Shown in pieces: positions 1 to 9,589 of a DNA stretch of 64,000 nucleotides (position 1 is its first letter; the number at the start of each line of letters is the position of its first letter). Location: the NCBI RefSeq assembly GCF_000331305.1, contig NZ_KB217478.1, positions 4,933,595 to 4,997,594 on the forward strand, read 5' to 3'. The position numbers and the translations under genes were made by a program. Origin of the DNA: Calothrix sp. PCC 7103 (GTDB lineage Bacteria > Cyanobacteriota > Cyanobacteriia > Cyanobacteriales > Nostocaceae). Under the pieces are notes generated by a model that was not told the DNA's origin, ran no database searches, and saw only the letters and a list, made by a program, of their open reading frames with translations.

Positions 1-206
1 ACTCCGTTTACGTGCCTCAGCATGACATAAGTTCAAATATCACTCGCTAACAAAGTAGTACAAAATATTCATAAGTGTAACTAATTGTAACGGCTAGAAA
101 ATTGCTAAAATATTAATGTCAGATTGTGCGGATACAAACTCTGGGTATGGATTAGAGTAAAGTTTGGTAATAACCATTTTATCAATATCCATTACCCTGA
201 AGTATT

Positions 207-818
207 ATGCACCTGAGATTTTCTCAAGATATTAAGTCCTTATTGCAACATTTAGCTGATAAACCTTTGACTCTGGGCGATATTATTGCAGAAACCTCAG
301 AACGGGGTTTTAGCTTGGTAATTGCATTATTGGTACTACCATTTTTGTTGCCTATGCCACCAGGGTTAAGTACTCCTCTCGGTGTTGCTTGCTTGTTGAT
401 GGCTGGACAAATGGCTTTGGGAAGGCGTACACCGTGGCTTCCAAAAAAAATTGCTACTTTTCAATTTCCTAAGCGTTTTGCCCAAGCGCTGCTGCAAAAT
501 TTACAGCGTGTTACCAAAGTTTTAGAAAAAATTTCTCGACCACGTTTTGAGAAAATTGCCGATAATGATTTAACTTGGCGCCTCAATGGCATATGCTTGA
601 CCTGGTTGGCAATATTACTAATGTCACCATATCCTCCTGCCACGAATATGATTCCTGCTGTGGGAATGTTATTGTTGGCGGTTGCGACTATTGAGTCTGA
701 CGGTTTATTAATGTGCTTAGGTTATGTAGCCACCGTTTTGAACACTTTGTTCTTCGGTTTTGCTTTTTACCTTTTGTATGCAGGCGCTACATACTTACTA
801 CCTAATGTTTTTCGGTAA
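207..818 (+). CDS. ExoD-family exopolysaccharide synthesis membrane protein
   Basis: The 203-residue product looks like the ExoD family of small integral membrane proteins, originally linked to exopolysaccharide production. The soluble N-terminus contains the family-type segment around residues 20-35 (GDIIAETSERGFSL), followed by a hydrophobic stretch at 37-70 with the LPFLLPMPPG motif, a basic middle part (72-125), and two or three more hydrophobic segments (128-200). Length is normal for the family. The ATG at 207 is the first in frame. The gene ends one base before the stop of the convergent ABC ATPase gene, so no intergenic terminator exists here. The precise biochemical role of ExoD proteins is not settled; the family call is from pattern recognition. 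Confidence 0.8.
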   Translation: MHLRFSQDIKSLLQHLADKPLTLGDIIAETSERGFSLVIALLVLPFLLPMPPGLSTPLGVACLLMAGQMALGRRTPWLPKKIATFQFPKRFAQALLQNLQRVTKVLEKISRPRFEKIADNDLTWRLNGICLTWLAILLMSPYPPATNMIPAVGMLLLAVATIESDGLLMCLGYVATVLNTLFFGFAFYLLYAGATYLLPNVFR

Positions 819-1481
819 TCAATTTAAAATCAAACCATCCTGAACTCGAATAATTCGTTTGGTTTGAGCAGCTATATCTGGTTCGTGGGTGACAATTACA
901 ATTGTGATACCTTGTTCGTTGAGTTCCGAGAGTAAATTCATTACTTCTTGGGAGGTTTCGGTATCTAATGCTCCTGTAGGTTCATCTGCAAGAACTAATG
1001 CAGGTCGGTTTACTAAAGCGCGCGCGATAGCTACTCGCTGCTGTTGCCCACCTGATAATTGACTGGGACGGTTATTTACACGTTCTGCTAAACCGACTCT
1101 TTGTAATGCTTGTAATGCTCGTTGGCGCCGTTGTGGTTTACGTTCGTTAGCGTAAACCATTGGTAACATTACATTATCAAGAGCAGTAGCGCGCGACAAC
1201 AGGTTAAATTGCTGAAATACAAAACCAATTCTTTGATTACGAATATAAGCTAATTCGTCATCATCAAAAGTTGTCAGGTTTCTGCCCTCTAATATATAGT
1301 GTCCAGATGTCGGACGGTCGAGACACCCAATAATATTCATTAGTGTAGATTTTCCCGAACCAGAGGCGCCCATTATTGCCACATATTCCCCTTCCCCAAT
1401 AAAAAGCTCAATTCCTTTGAGGATAGGAACACTCATTTCTCCCAAACGATAAGTTTTAGTAATCGATTCCATGTAAATCAT
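819..1481 (-). CDS. ABC exporter ATPase subunit (MacB/LolD/DevA-like)
   Basis: A 220-residue nucleotide-binding subunit of the MacB/LolD/DevA class. Walker A is GASGSGKST (about residues 38-46), the signature is [15 protein letters not shown] (about 142-156), and Walker B with the following D-loop is LVLADEPTGALD (about 162-173). It is the last gene of a three-gene minus-strand operon: adaptor (4464-2923), permease (2895-1603), ATPase. The 121-bp gap to the permease contains a CGGATA-type repeat. Together the genes would form a tripartite exporter reaching the outer membrane with a TolC-like channel encoded elsewhere. MacAB, DevBCA and related HgdB-type exporters cannot be separated by sequence alone here; the substrate is unknown. 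Confidence 0.93.
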   Translation of the reverse strand: MIYMESITKTYRLGEMSVPILKGIELFIGEGEYVAIMGASGSGKSTLMNIIGCLDRPTSGHYILEGRNLTTFDDDELAYIRNQRIGFVFQQFNLLSRATALDNVMLPMVYANERKPQRRQRALQALQRVGLAERVNNRPSQLSGGQQQRVAIARALVNRPALVLADEPTGALDTETSQEVMNLLSELNEQGITIVIVTHEPDIAAQTKRIIRVQDGLILN

Positions 1482-1569
1482 AATCTTAAGTTAAAAAGTA
1501 AGTTGGCAACGGATAGACTATGCGTTATGAAGGGTAAATTAGAGAGTGTTAAGAAGAAAAAATTATCCC

Positions 1570-1600
1570 TTTATCCGTTACATCCGTTGTATCCGTTGCA
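1570..1600. repeat. Short tandem ATCCGTT repeats
   Basis: Between the permease and ATPase genes the + strand holds repeated units of the type ATCCGTTRCATCCGTTGT followed by ATCCGTTGC. The same series recurs at 62631-62660, in inverse form at 62581-62610, near 38427-38473, and inside the coding sequence of the giant caspase protein (about 33832-33860). It belongs to the short tandemly repeated repetitive (STRR) class known from heterocystous cyanobacteria. It lies in an operon gap and may form a transcript structure. Confidence 0.7.
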
Positions 1601-1602
1601 AG

Positions 1603-2895
1603 TTAATCGCTTCTAAGAGCGGTAATTGGGTCTAATTTGGCAGCATTACGTGCTGGAATCACTCCAGCAACCAAACCTACAGACAGCGAAAGTGCCAGTC
1701 CAGCAATTACTGATAATACAGAAATAACAAACGGGAACTTAAAAATATTTGCGGCAATAAAGGCAATTAAAATACCACTTCCAATTCCAATACCTCCACC
1801 AAGCGTGGAAATTACAATTGCTTCTGTTAAAAATTGATTGAGAATTGCTGAATTTGTGGCGCCTACTGCTTTACGAATACCTATTTCGCGCGTTCGTTCG
1901 ACGACAGAAACTAGCATAATATTGGCAATTCCAATTCCCCCAACAACTAATGATATTCCAGCAATGGCAACAACCATGACTGTAAACAAACCAACAATAT
2001 TGGTAAAAGTACTAATAATATCGGCTTGGTTGGTAATGCGAAAATCATCTTCTTGAGGTGGATAGATATTGTGACGTAAGCGTAAGAGATTGGTGACTTG
2101 AAATTGCACAGCGTCTAATTGTTCACCCGCTTTAATTAAAATGGCATTTACAGAAACTCCTGATAAAGCGTTATTACCAACTAACCTTGCTGACATAGTA
2201 GTTAAAGGAATAAAAACGACTTCATCTCTGTCCATTCCTCCCTGCGAACCTTTCGACTCTGTTACCCCAATGACTTCGTAAGCTTCACCTCGAATTCTAA
2301 TTCGTTTACCTAATGGGTCACTACGATTAAATAGATTACTCTCAATTGTTGGGCCAATTACAGCAACTAATGATGAAGTATCAAGTTCTTCTTGGTTAAA
2401 ATATCTGCCGTTTTGAATTTGAATATCTCTAACTTGTGGGTAGTTTAAATCTGTGCCGTAAATTGGCGTTGAGTTGTTTTGACCTTCATAAACAACTTGT
2501 GCATTTCTTTGTAGATAAGCAGATACAGCTTGTGCTGACGGCGCCTGTTCAGCAATTGCTTTCGCATCATCCCATGTTAATGTACTACTCGTTCCTGTTC
2601 CTTGGCGAATATTTCCACTTCTTGCAGAACCTGAAAACACCGAAAGAACATCTGGGCCTAGTGCTTGAATTTGTTGTTCTGTTCCTTTTTGTACACCTTG
2701 ACCAACAGAAGTTATGGCAATAACCGAGGCTATCCCAATAATTACACCTAGCATGGTTAATCCAGTGCGTAATTTGTTACTCCATAGCGTTTCAACCGCC
2801 ATTGAGATGATTTCTGTTACTGGAATAGGACGCTTACTTTTTGGTTTGGGATTGTTATATTTAAGTTTGTTGTATTGAAGTAAAGGCTTTGCCAT
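1603..2895 (-). CDS. ABC exporter permease (MacB-type, FtsX domain)
   Basis: The 430-residue protein has the MacB topology without a fused ATPase: a cytoplasmic N-terminus, one membrane segment at about 45-68 (TMLGVIIGIASVIAITSVG), a large periplasmic MacB_PCD domain (about 70-290), then the FtsX domain with three membrane segments (about 300-420), including the family motif VVERTREIGIRKAVGAT. It sits 27 bp downstream of its adaptor gene and upstream of the ATPase gene, so the three are probably co-transcribed. The mechanotransmission mode known for MacB would drive substrate through the adaptor. The substrate cannot be deduced. Confidence 0.92.
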   Translation of the reverse strand: MAKPLLQYNKLKYNNPKPKSKRPIPVTEIISMAVETLWSNKLRTGLTMLGVIIGIASVIAITSVGQGVQKGTEQQIQALGPDVLSVFSGSARSGNIRQGTGTSSTLTWDDAKAIAEQAPSAQAVSAYLQRNAQVVYEGQNNSTPIYGTDLNYPQVRDIQIQNGRYFNQEELDTSSLVAVIGPTIESNLFNRSDPLGKRIRIRGEAYEVIGVTESKGSQGGMDRDEVVFIPLTTMSARLVGNNALSGVSVNAILIKAGEQLDAVQFQVTNLLRLRHNIYPPQEDDFRITNQADIISTFTNIVGLFTVMVVAIAGISLVVGGIGIANIMLVSVVERTREIGIRKAVGATNSAILNQFLTEAIVISTLGGGIGIGSGILIAFIAANIFKFPFVISVLSVIAGLALSLSVGLVAGVIPARNAAKLDPITALRSD

Positions 2896-2922
2896 ATTGC
2901 CATTTTTATGTAAATTACTAAA

Positions 2923-4464
2923 TTAAGGCGCCCCACGTCTTGAACCACCACCAGCACCGGGAAGTACTCCCCCGCGTGGTGTTGACTGAGGTCGTGACCC
3001 TGGTGGAAAGCTAAGTAATACTCTTTCGTTTCCTTTCAATCCTGATTTAACTTCTGTATATCTATTAACTGTTACACCTGTTTCAATAGGAGTAAACACT
3101 GGTTTATTATCTTCTCCTGCTACAAATACACCTGTTCTTCTTTGTTGACGTACAACTGCTGCTGTTGGAACTACGAAGGCATTTTCTAATTGACCGACTT
3201 GGAAATCTGCCGTTACATTCATTCCCGAACGCAGTAGATTTTTGTTATCTGAGACAATTTCTGCTTTGACTTGGAAACTAGTAACGTTTTGCTCTACGGT
3301 AGCTTGAGCGGCAATTTGAGTTACTCGACCTTCAAAAACTACACCTGGATGAGCATCTGCTGTAACTAGTACTTTTTGCCCAAGACTAATTTTACTAATA
3401 TTTACTTCTGCTACATTTGCTACTAACTGATTTGTTGAAGCAAGAGATACAACAGACGAAGAAGTTGCACTAGATACAGCACTACCTGAAGTTGTTGGTG
3501 TTACAAAGGCGCCTGGGTCAGAATATTTTTGCGTTACAACACCATCAAAAGGTGCCCGAAGTATTGTGTCATTAATTTGAGTTTGAACAGTTCGCAACGA
3601 ACCGCGCGCAGATTCTACTTGAGCGCGCGCACCTGAAATATCTTCTTGTCGAGTTCCCGCTTTTAACAATGCTAAAGCTTGCTGCCTCTGTCTAACTTGT
3701 GCGCGCGCGGTCTCTATATCCTCCGGACGTGAACCAGCTTTTTGTAACGCCAACGCTTGTTGTGCTTCTGTAACACTCGCTCGCGCGCTATCTCTATCTG
3801 CACGACTTTGATTTAAAACTTGCAGCGAAATAGCACCCGAAGTGTAAAGCTGCTGATTACGACGTAAATCATCTTCAGCTTTACTTAAACTTGCTGTAGC
3901 CTGTTGTAAACGCGCTTGTGCTTGACCAATATCTTGAGGTCTGTTACCAACTATAGCTTTTTGTAAATTTGCTTCTGCTTCATCCAATACAGCTTGTGCG
4001 GAAGCAATATCTTGAGGACGATTTCCTGCTATTAACTTTTGTAAATTAGATTCTTGCTGTGCTAACTGCCCCCTTGCTTGAGTAAGTTGTCCAAGCAAAT
4101 TGGAATCATCCATATAAGCAATAATCTGTCCCTGTTTAACAGTATCACCTTCTTTTACAAGTAGCGATTTGAGGACACCTGACTGCTTAGGACTAATATT
4201 AATCGACCTTTCTGGCTTAATACTTCCATTTGCCGAAACCTTGATCGGTAAAGTTCTCCTTTCTACAGGTTGCGTTAAAACCTTGCTTTTAGCTTCAATC
4301 GCAGGAATAATTACCACCTGACGATAAACCGCATAGCCAATTCCACCTAAAAGCCCTAAAATTACCACCCAAGGTAGCCAACTAATTTTACGCTTTTTCT
4401 TTTTCTCTGGTATATCTGGTAAAAAACCCGCACTATCTACAGGCTTTGATGTGTCTAATGTCAT
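2923..4464 (-). CDS. Periplasmic adaptor (HlyD/MacA-type membrane fusion protein)
   Basis: The 513-residue protein starts with a short cytoplasmic tail containing a basic cluster (KKKKRK), one membrane anchor at about 30-50, and then the usual adaptor order: lipoyl half-motif, long helical hairpin, second lipoyl half, beta-barrel. The hairpin (about 115-300) carries four copies of a motif of the type AGNRPQDI/AGSRPEDI/AGTRQEDI spaced by about 35-45 residues, giving an unusually long repetitive coiled coil. The C-terminus is Gly/Pro/Arg-rich. It is the first gene of the exporter operon. The long hairpin favours a DevB/HgdB-like adaptor spanning a thick periplasm, but this is inference. Confidence 0.9.
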   Translation of the reverse strand: MTLDTSKPVDSAGFLPDIPEKKKKRKISWLPWVVILGLLGGIGYAVYRQVVIIPAIEAKSKVLTQPVERRTLPIKVSANGSIKPERSINISPKQSGVLKSLLVKEGDTVKQGQIIAYMDDSNLLGQLTQARGQLAQQESNLQKLIAGNRPQDIASAQAVLDEAEANLQKAIVGNRPQDIGQAQARLQQATASLSKAEDDLRRNQQLYTSGAISLQVLNQSRADRDSARASVTEAQQALALQKAGSRPEDIETARAQVRQRQQALALLKAGTRQEDISGARAQVESARGSLRTVQTQINDTILRAPFDGVVTQKYSDPGAFVTPTTSGSAVSSATSSSVVSLASTNQLVANVAEVNISKISLGQKVLVTADAHPGVVFEGRVTQIAAQATVEQNVTSFQVKAEIVSDNKNLLRSGMNVTADFQVGQLENAFVVPTAAVVRQQRRTGVFVAGEDNKPVFTPIETGVTVNRYTEVKSGLKGNERVLLSFPPGSRPQSTPRGGVLPGAGGGSRRGAP

Positions 4465-5038
4465 ATAAAGCTTTTCCGTATAAAAATATCAAAATAAAGC
4501 CAATGCTAGTTTTCCCGTTACGCCAGATTATTCGTTGGCTGCATAGATTCAGGTTAAACGTGCTTATAAGCGTTCGGCGCCTAACTGTTTTTATATATAT
4601 AATATACGGTAAACTTTGGTGGCTGTATGTGTCAAAAGTTTTAAACTGTCCATGACTAAAGTCACGTTTATGTGCTTGTAGAGGCTTTCAGGCTAGCACG
4701 GTTGCTTCTGGTAAAATTATCTAGATGAAAATAGTAATCTAGAATATTTATTACTTGATAATAATTGGTGGCTTGATATAGTATCTACAAAAAGTAATGA
4801 TTTAAATATTAATATTAAATTTGATGAAGTTTGATTGGTGTGAGTATTTTCGTTTAGCACAATAACTAGCTAATGTAAACGCTGCTAGTTCTGATGAATC
4901 AGCAAACCCTAATTATAAACCACAGATATCAGAAGCAAAACTGCGTTCAACATGAGGCTGTAAAAGAACAAAATCCTAGGTATTTCTTACCTAGGATTCA
5001 AAATTGTCAATCCACATCGCATTTTTCGCAGCTAAAAA
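4465..5038. other. 574-bp intergenic region upstream of the exporter operon
   Basis: This gap lies between the start of the exporter operon and the 3' end of pstB. It should hold the promoter of the exporter operon on the minus strand. Apart from the pstB terminator at 4972-4998, I see AT-rich sequence with no convincing ORF or RNA structure. A 69-codon plus-strand frame beginning at 4446 overlaps the adaptor start and has no recognisable protein character. Confidence 0.6.
4968..4998 (-). terminator. Rho-independent terminator after pstB
   Basis: A perfect 10-bp inverted repeat (AATCCTAGGT at 4972-4981, its complement at 4989-4998) with a 7-nt loop is followed on the minus strand by TTTTGTTCTTTT. 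It sits 41 bp beyond the pstB stop codon and would end the pst transcript. Confidence 0.85.
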
Positions 5039-5845
5039 TTAACCGAACTTACCGCTGATGTATTCTTTAGTTGCTTCTTGTTGAGGGTCTTGGAAAATTT
5101 TCTCGGTGCGTTCGTATTCAACTAAATAACCTGTACGACCACCTTTTTCAGATGTTTGAACGTTGAAAAAGGCTGTTTTATCGGCAACGCGCGATGCTTG
5201 TTGCATGTTGTGAGTAACGATTATAATTGTGTATTGCTCTTTCAACTGGTGAATCAATTCTTCAACACGCAAGGTTGATATTGGGTCAAGCGCTGAACAT
5301 GGTTCATCCATGAGGATAACATCAGGTTGAACTGCAATTGCGCGCGCGATACACAGACGCTGTTGCTGTCCACCAGATAATGACAAACCGTTTTGACGTA
5401 GTTTGTCTTTAACTTCATCCCATAACGCAGCTTTTTTAAGGCTACTTTCGACTAGTTGATCCATGTTGCCTTTGAAACCATTAATTTTGGCGCCCCAAGC
5501 AATATTGTCATAAATAGATTTGGGAAATGGGTTTGGACGCTGGAAAACCATTCCAATTCTTCTACGTACTTCTACTGGGTCAACATTAGGGGCATATAAG
5601 TTATGACCTTGGTAAATAACATTACCTTCAGCCCGAAAAGTTTCGATTAAGTCATTAAGACGGTTATAACATCTTAAAATTGTACTTTTACCGCAACCAG
5701 AAGGACCAATAAATGCTACAGCTTGATTTCTAGGGACATCAAGCCAAACATTGCTCACTGCTAAAAAGTTACCGTAGTAAACATTTAACCCTTCAGTTCT
5801 CAGAACTGTGTCTGTATCATTGGCTGTACGAATGTTAGTAGCCAT
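5039..5845 (-). CDS. pstB: Phosphate ABC transporter ATPase PstB
   Basis: The ATP-binding subunit of the high-affinity phosphate importer, 268 residues. Walker A is GPSGCGKST (about 43-51), the ABC signature is [15 protein letters not shown] (about 156-170), and Walker B is [13 protein letters not shown], where the Cys-Ser after DEP is typical of PstB. The C-terminal F-x-x-P-Q-x-x-x-T-x-x-Y-I-S-G-x-F-G ending is also PstB-like. It is the last gene of pstS-pstC-pstA-pstB, 84 bp after pstA, and is followed by a clear terminator. No phoU gene follows. Control is probably from the Pho box upstream of pstS. Confidence 0.97.
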   Translation of the reverse strand: MATNIRTANDTDTVLRTEGLNVYYGNFLAVSNVWLDVPRNQAVAFIGPSGCGKSTILRCYNRLNDLIETFRAEGNVIYQGHNLYAPNVDPVEVRRRIGMVFQRPNPFPKSIYDNIAWGAKINGFKGNMDQLVESSLKKAALWDEVKDKLRQNGLSLSGGQQQRLCIARAIAVQPDVILMDEPCSALDPISTLRVEELIHQLKEQYTIIIVTHNMQQASRVADKTAFFNVQTSEKGGRTGYLVEYERTEKIFQDPQQEATKEYISGKFG

Positions 5846-5929
5846 AATCTATCTGCTATTGTGCTTTGTAATTTAATGTGTTTGATAAAGCTAAAAAGAA
5901 ATTTTCTTAATATGCTTTTTCAGATTGCT

Positions 5930-6859
5930 TTAGTAAGCTTTGCGTCTGGTTGCAAATCTAGCAATGATGCTGGCTATCAAAACCATTAGCACCAAAACCA
6001 AAGATGCTGCCCAAGCTAGTGACTTCCACTTTTCATAAGGAGAAATCGCGTAGTTATAAACCAAAACAGCTAAAGAAGCTGTAGGTTGAAGTAATCCTTG
6101 AGGTGTTAATGATGGCCAACCTGATGAAAATAAAGCTGTAAACAATAAAGGTGCTGTTTCACCTGCCGCACGTGCCACCGCCAAAGTTGCACCTGTAACA
6201 ATCGCTGGTACTGCTGCTGGCAGAACTACGGAGGCAACTGTTTGGAATTTTGTGGCGCCGACACCGACAGCAGCTTGTCGTAAGTCATTGGATACTAACT
6301 GCAATGATTCATCTGTAGTTCTAACGATAATTGGTAGCATCAAAATTGACAACGCAAATCCACCACCAACTGCGGAGTATGAACCCCATCCCAATCTATT
6401 TAAGGTTAGAACTACGACACCGTAAGCAAATACACCTGCGATGATGGAAGGGACTCCGCTTAAAATGTTGGTAGCAAATCGTATCCACCGAGCTAATTTA
6501 CCAGAACTAAACTCGGTTAAATAAATTGCAGCTAGAACCCCCACTGGGATACTAATGAAAGCACCGATTAATACCATAATGAAAGTGCCAAGAATGGCGT
6601 TACCGAAACCTCCCTGCGATGGTCCAAATGGCAAAGGTGGTAATTCAGTAAATACTCTAGGGCTGATACTACCAAACCCTCGGTACAAAATGTAAGAAAG
6701 TACTACTGTTAAGGTAAAAATCGCAACTGCACCGCAAAAAAATGCGACACCAGTCATTATTGAATTAAACATCGTCCTAGGAGCAGAAGGAGAGCGGACT
6801 AAGCTACCCATTGTGTATCCGCTCGAATTATCTGAACTATCTGACAAATTAGAAGGCAT
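5930..6859 (-). CDS. pstA: Phosphate ABC transporter permease PstA
   Basis: A 309-residue inner-membrane permease with six hydrophobic segments and the binding-protein-dependent permease (BPD) signature in the second half (RQAAVGVGATKFQTVASVVLPAAVPAI, given here only as key region, about residues 193-220). The segment ending SGVPSIIAGVFAYG is typical of PstA. The N-terminal 30 residues are Ser-rich and probably cytoplasmic. It is 25 bp downstream of pstC and works with it as the membrane channel of the phosphate importer. Confidence 0.95.
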   Translation of the reverse strand: MPSNLSDSSDNSSGYTMGSLVRSPSAPRTMFNSIMTGVAFFCGAVAIFTLTVVLSYILYRGFGSISPRVFTELPPLPFGPSQGGFGNAILGTFIMVLIGAFISIPVGVLAAIYLTEFSSGKLARWIRFATNILSGVPSIIAGVFAYGVVVLTLNRLGWGSYSAVGGGFALSILMLPIIVRTTDESLQLVSNDLRQAAVGVGATKFQTVASVVLPAAVPAIVTGATLAVARAAGETAPLLFTALFSSGWPSLTPQGLLQPTASLAVLVYNYAISPYEKWKSLAWAASLVLVLMVLIASIIARFATRRKAY

Positions 6860-6884
6860 ATTTCACTCAACACTATCTAATTAA

Positions 6885-7835
6885 CTATATTCGCTTGACT
6901 CGCATCACAATTATTTCCGCCAAGACGTTAACTATGAACGTTAAGAAAAACAACACCAACGCTGCGTACATCAAAGCACTAACCTGCAAACCGCTAGCTT
7001 CCGCAAATTGGTTCGCAAGTAGAGAAGAAATTGTGTTTGCTGGTGAGAATAACGAGGGGCTGATATTATTCGAGTTACCAATCAACATTGTCACCGCCAT
7101 TGTCTCACCCATAGCTCGACCAAGTGCCAGCATCACCGCACTAACTATTCCGGAAAAAGCAGCAGGCACAAGAACTTGTAATATAGTTTCCCAACGTGTG
7201 GCGCCTAATCCTAAAGACGCTTGCCGCAAGCTAGGAGGAACTGAGTTGAGAGCATCGCGCGAAATTGCTGTAATAATCGGTAGAGTCATGATTGCTAGGA
7301 TAATTCCTGCAACCAACATGTTTGGACCTGTTGGATTAGTGCTAAAGAGTGGTATAAACCCTAGGGAAGCATTCAAACCTTTCCCAATATTTGTTAACAG
7401 AGGAACCAGAACAAAAAGTCCCCAAACTCCGTAAACTACGCTAGGAATTGCCGCTAGCAGTTCTACCATGAACACAAGTACTATTTTAACTTTTCCTGGT
7501 AAGAAGTCTTCGGAGAGAAGAATTGCAGCACCAACACCAATCGGTACAGATATTAACAGTCCAATAAAAGAGCTAACAAGAGTTCCGTATACCTGTGGAA
7601 GTACACCGTACTCATTAACTACTGGGTTCCAGTCGGTTTCAAACAAAAAGCCTGCACCGAACTGTTGAATAGCAGGCATTGCTTGTAGCGCAACCTGAAT
7701 CGATATCCATACTAAAATGACAGCAATTGCAATCGCAAAAAGTCTTGTTATCCAAATAAAACCACGGTCAAGGTTTTTGTCAACCTCTGAGCGCGCTTTT
7801 GCCGAAGCCTGACTACCTTGAGCTAAAATACTCAT
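6885..7835 (-). CDS. pstC: Phosphate ABC transporter permease PstC
   Basis: The 316-residue partner permease of PstA. Six membrane segments are visible. The PstC-type motifs are FLFETDWNPVVNEYGVLP after the first segment, LLAAIPSVVYGVWGLFVL in the middle, and the permease loop LRQASLGLGATRWETI with GRAMGETMAV near the end. It lies 123 bp after pstS and 25 bp before pstA. The gap to pstS contains a GTTAGGA heptamer repeat. Confidence 0.95.
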   Translation of the reverse strand: MSILAQGSQASAKARSEVDKNLDRGFIWITRLFAIAIAVILVWISIQVALQAMPAIQQFGAGFLFETDWNPVVNEYGVLPQVYGTLVSSFIGLLISVPIGVGAAILLSEDFLPGKVKIVLVFMVELLAAIPSVVYGVWGLFVLVPLLTNIGKGLNASLGFIPLFSTNPTGPNMLVAGIILAIMTLPIITAISRDALNSVPPSLRQASLGLGATRWETILQVLVPAAFSGIVSAVMLALGRAMGETMAVTMLIGNSNNISPSLFSPANTISSLLANQFAEASGLQVSALMYAALVLFFLTFIVNVLAEIIVMRVKRI

Positions 7836-7898
7836 GAATCAATTCACCCATCAATACTAAATAAATGTGGGAGCGAACAAAAAGAGGCACGGAGTTAT

Positions 7899-7919
7899 AA
7901 GTTAGGAGTTAGGAGTTAG
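7899..7919. repeat. STRR heptamer repeat (AGTTAGG)
   Basis: Three consecutive copies of AGTTAGG-type heptamers lie between pstS and pstC. The same heptamer in either orientation appears at 14646-14690, 21840-21860 and 60722-60740. This is the STRR class of heterocystous cyanobacteria. Being inside the pst transcript it may be a stalling or processing point separating the highly expressed pstS from the permease genes; that role is inference. Confidence 0.75.
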
Positions 7920-7958
7920 CCAAACTACTAACTATTATTCTTTATCTCCAGCCCGCTA

Positions 7959-9161
7959 CTATGGCTTAGTTGCACTGGCGCCACCAGCACCACCACCGAC
8001 GCTAATCTTGTATTCAGCACTAATTGGGTCTGCTGCGGCTGCTACTTTTTGTACTACATTGGCAGGTAAAGGAATGTAACCTAACTCTGTAGCGGCCTTT
8101 TGACCTTCAGTTAAAGCATACTCAACCATTGCTTCAACTGCTTTAGCTTTAGCTGCATCAGGATATTTCTTGTAAACCAATAACCAGGAGTAGCTAACAA
8201 TTGGATAAGAATCAGCACCTTCTGGGTCGGCAATAAACGCGCGTAAGTTCTCAGGTAATGTTACTGATTCTAAAGTTTTGGCACCTGATTGCTCATCAGG
8301 TTTTATGAATTTTCCACCTTTATTTTCCAAAGCAGCAAACTTAAGGTTGTTTTGCTTGGCATAACCGTATTCAATATAACCAATTGAACCTGCTGTTTGT
8401 CCAATTTGCGCGGTTACACCTTCGTTTCCTTTAGCACCAATACCTACGGGCCATTTTACAGATTTACCCTCGCCTACTTTGGTTTTCCATTCGGGGCTAA
8501 TTGCGTTCATATGCTTTGTAAATACACCTGTAGTACCACTACCATCAGAACGATATACAACTGTTATAGGTGTATTAGGTAGCTTCGCATTTGGGTTAGC
8601 TTTTGCAATTGCAGGGTCATTCCAAGTCTTGATTTTACCTAGCAAAATATCAGCGTAAACAGCTCTAGGTAGCTGGAGTTCGGGAACATCAGCCAGATTG
8701 TAAGCTAGTACAATACTACCAGCAGTTACTGGTAGCAAAAGAACTCCTTTATCAGCAGGTACCTTAGCAATTTCGTCATCTTTCATCGCTACGTCGCTAG
8801 CACCAAAGTCTACAGTACCTTTAGTAAACTGCTCAACACCAGCGCCGCTACCAACTGATTGATAGTTGATTTGCAAATTAGGATATTTTTGATTTAAAGT
8901 TTGGAACCATGTTAGATACAATGGAGCAGGAAATGAGGCGCCAGCACCTGTTAGCTGTACATTACCACCTAGGTCAAGCTTACCAGGGGCTGAAGCAGTT
9001 GCTTCTTTTGCTGCACCAGGTGAAGCTTCAGCACCAGGAGTTGCTGTATTTGTGGCTTGGTCTCCACCACCACCGCAAGCAGCCAAGCTCATTGATAGAG
9101 CTAACGCGGGAATAATACCCATGATGCGTTTGTGATTTTTGACAGGGTTAAAGGAAAGCAT
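7959..9161 (-). CDS. pstS: Phosphate-binding lipoprotein PstS
   Basis: The 400-residue periplasmic phosphate-binding protein. An N-terminal export signal ends in the lipobox LAAC (Cys about residue 29), followed by a Gly/Ala/Thr-rich linker. The mature part begins LTGAGASFPAPLY and includes the phosphate-binding loops VGSGAGVEQF and VYRSDGSGTTGVFTKH, all PstS hallmarks. The start at 9161 is assumed; a second ATG at 9122 would leave a shorter n-region. It is the first gene of pstSCAB. A Pho-box-like direct repeat is found about 50 bp upstream, so phosphate starvation control is likely. Confidence 0.96.
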   Translation of the reverse strand: MLSFNPVKNHKRIMGIIPALALSMSLAACGGGGDQATNTATPGAEASPGAAKEATASAPGKLDLGGNVQLTGAGASFPAPLYLTWFQTLNQKYPNLQINYQSVGSGAGVEQFTKGTVDFGASDVAMKDDEIAKVPADKGVLLLPVTAGSIVLAYNLADVPELQLPRAVYADILLGKIKTWNDPAIAKANPNAKLPNTPITVVYRSDGSGTTGVFTKHMNAISPEWKTKVGEGKSVKWPVGIGAKGNEGVTAQIGQTAGSIGYIEYGYAKQNNLKFAALENKGGKFIKPDEQSGAKTLESVTLPENLRAFIADPEGADSYPIVSYSWLLVYKKYPDAAKAKAVEAMVEYALTEGQKAATELGYIPLPANVVQKVAAAADPISAEYKISVGGGAGGASATKP

Positions 9162-9589
9162 GGAAGGTAAATTATAAAAAGGGGTTACAGTGCTAACAAT
9201 ATCGTGCGTATCTTAAGATAAGGTTAAAAGAGACAAGAACTATTTGAAAATATTATGTTAACTATGGAACAATAAAGCATACTCAGTATCATGATTTAAA
9301 TACACGCCAAACATTAACTATAGACTGGCTTCAGACTCTTTACACCAACACTGTCACCTGACTTGCGGCATGTGACCTACCGTTCAGTATATTTAATTCT
9401 GCAAGTAATAAATATAACATTTAGATATAGTATTTACTCGGTTATAATTCCAATCCTTAGCTATTTAATGGTATCTTGTATAAATTTTTGTATCTATTTG
9501 ATGATAAATTTTGTTAGAACCTAAACATACTTCTTGGTTCAAAGTCAAAATTAAACAATAGTTAAACATTAAAATTTTGCTTATATATA
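9162..9589. other. Divergent intergenic region pstS / bioY
   Basis: 428 bp separate the two divergent genes. The pstS side holds the Pho box at 9210-9228 and a possible -10 (TATTGT on the minus strand, 9196-9201). The bioY side is very AT-rich with no clear -10/-35 pair I would defend. No ORF or RNA structure is seen. Confidence 0.6.
9210..9228 (-). promoter_or_regulatory. Pho box upstream of pstS
   Basis: On the minus strand two 8-bp direct repeats TTTAACCT and CTTAAGAT are separated by 3 bp (TAT). This is the arrangement of the cyanobacterial Pho box (8-bp PyTTAAPyPy-type repeats with 3-bp spacers) bound by the SphR/PhoB response regulator. A TATTGT -10 candidate follows 8 bp downstream, so the box would take the place of a -35 element. 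The second repeat departs from consensus at its end. Confidence 0.7.

Noticed and set aside
4446-4655. 69-codon plus-strand frame
   Set aside because: It starts inside the adaptor gene on the other strand, has no ribosome binding site and shows no protein-like pattern.
6895-7434. 179-codon plus-strand frame
   Set aside because: It is antisense to pstC, which has full family motifs; the long frame follows from codon bias.
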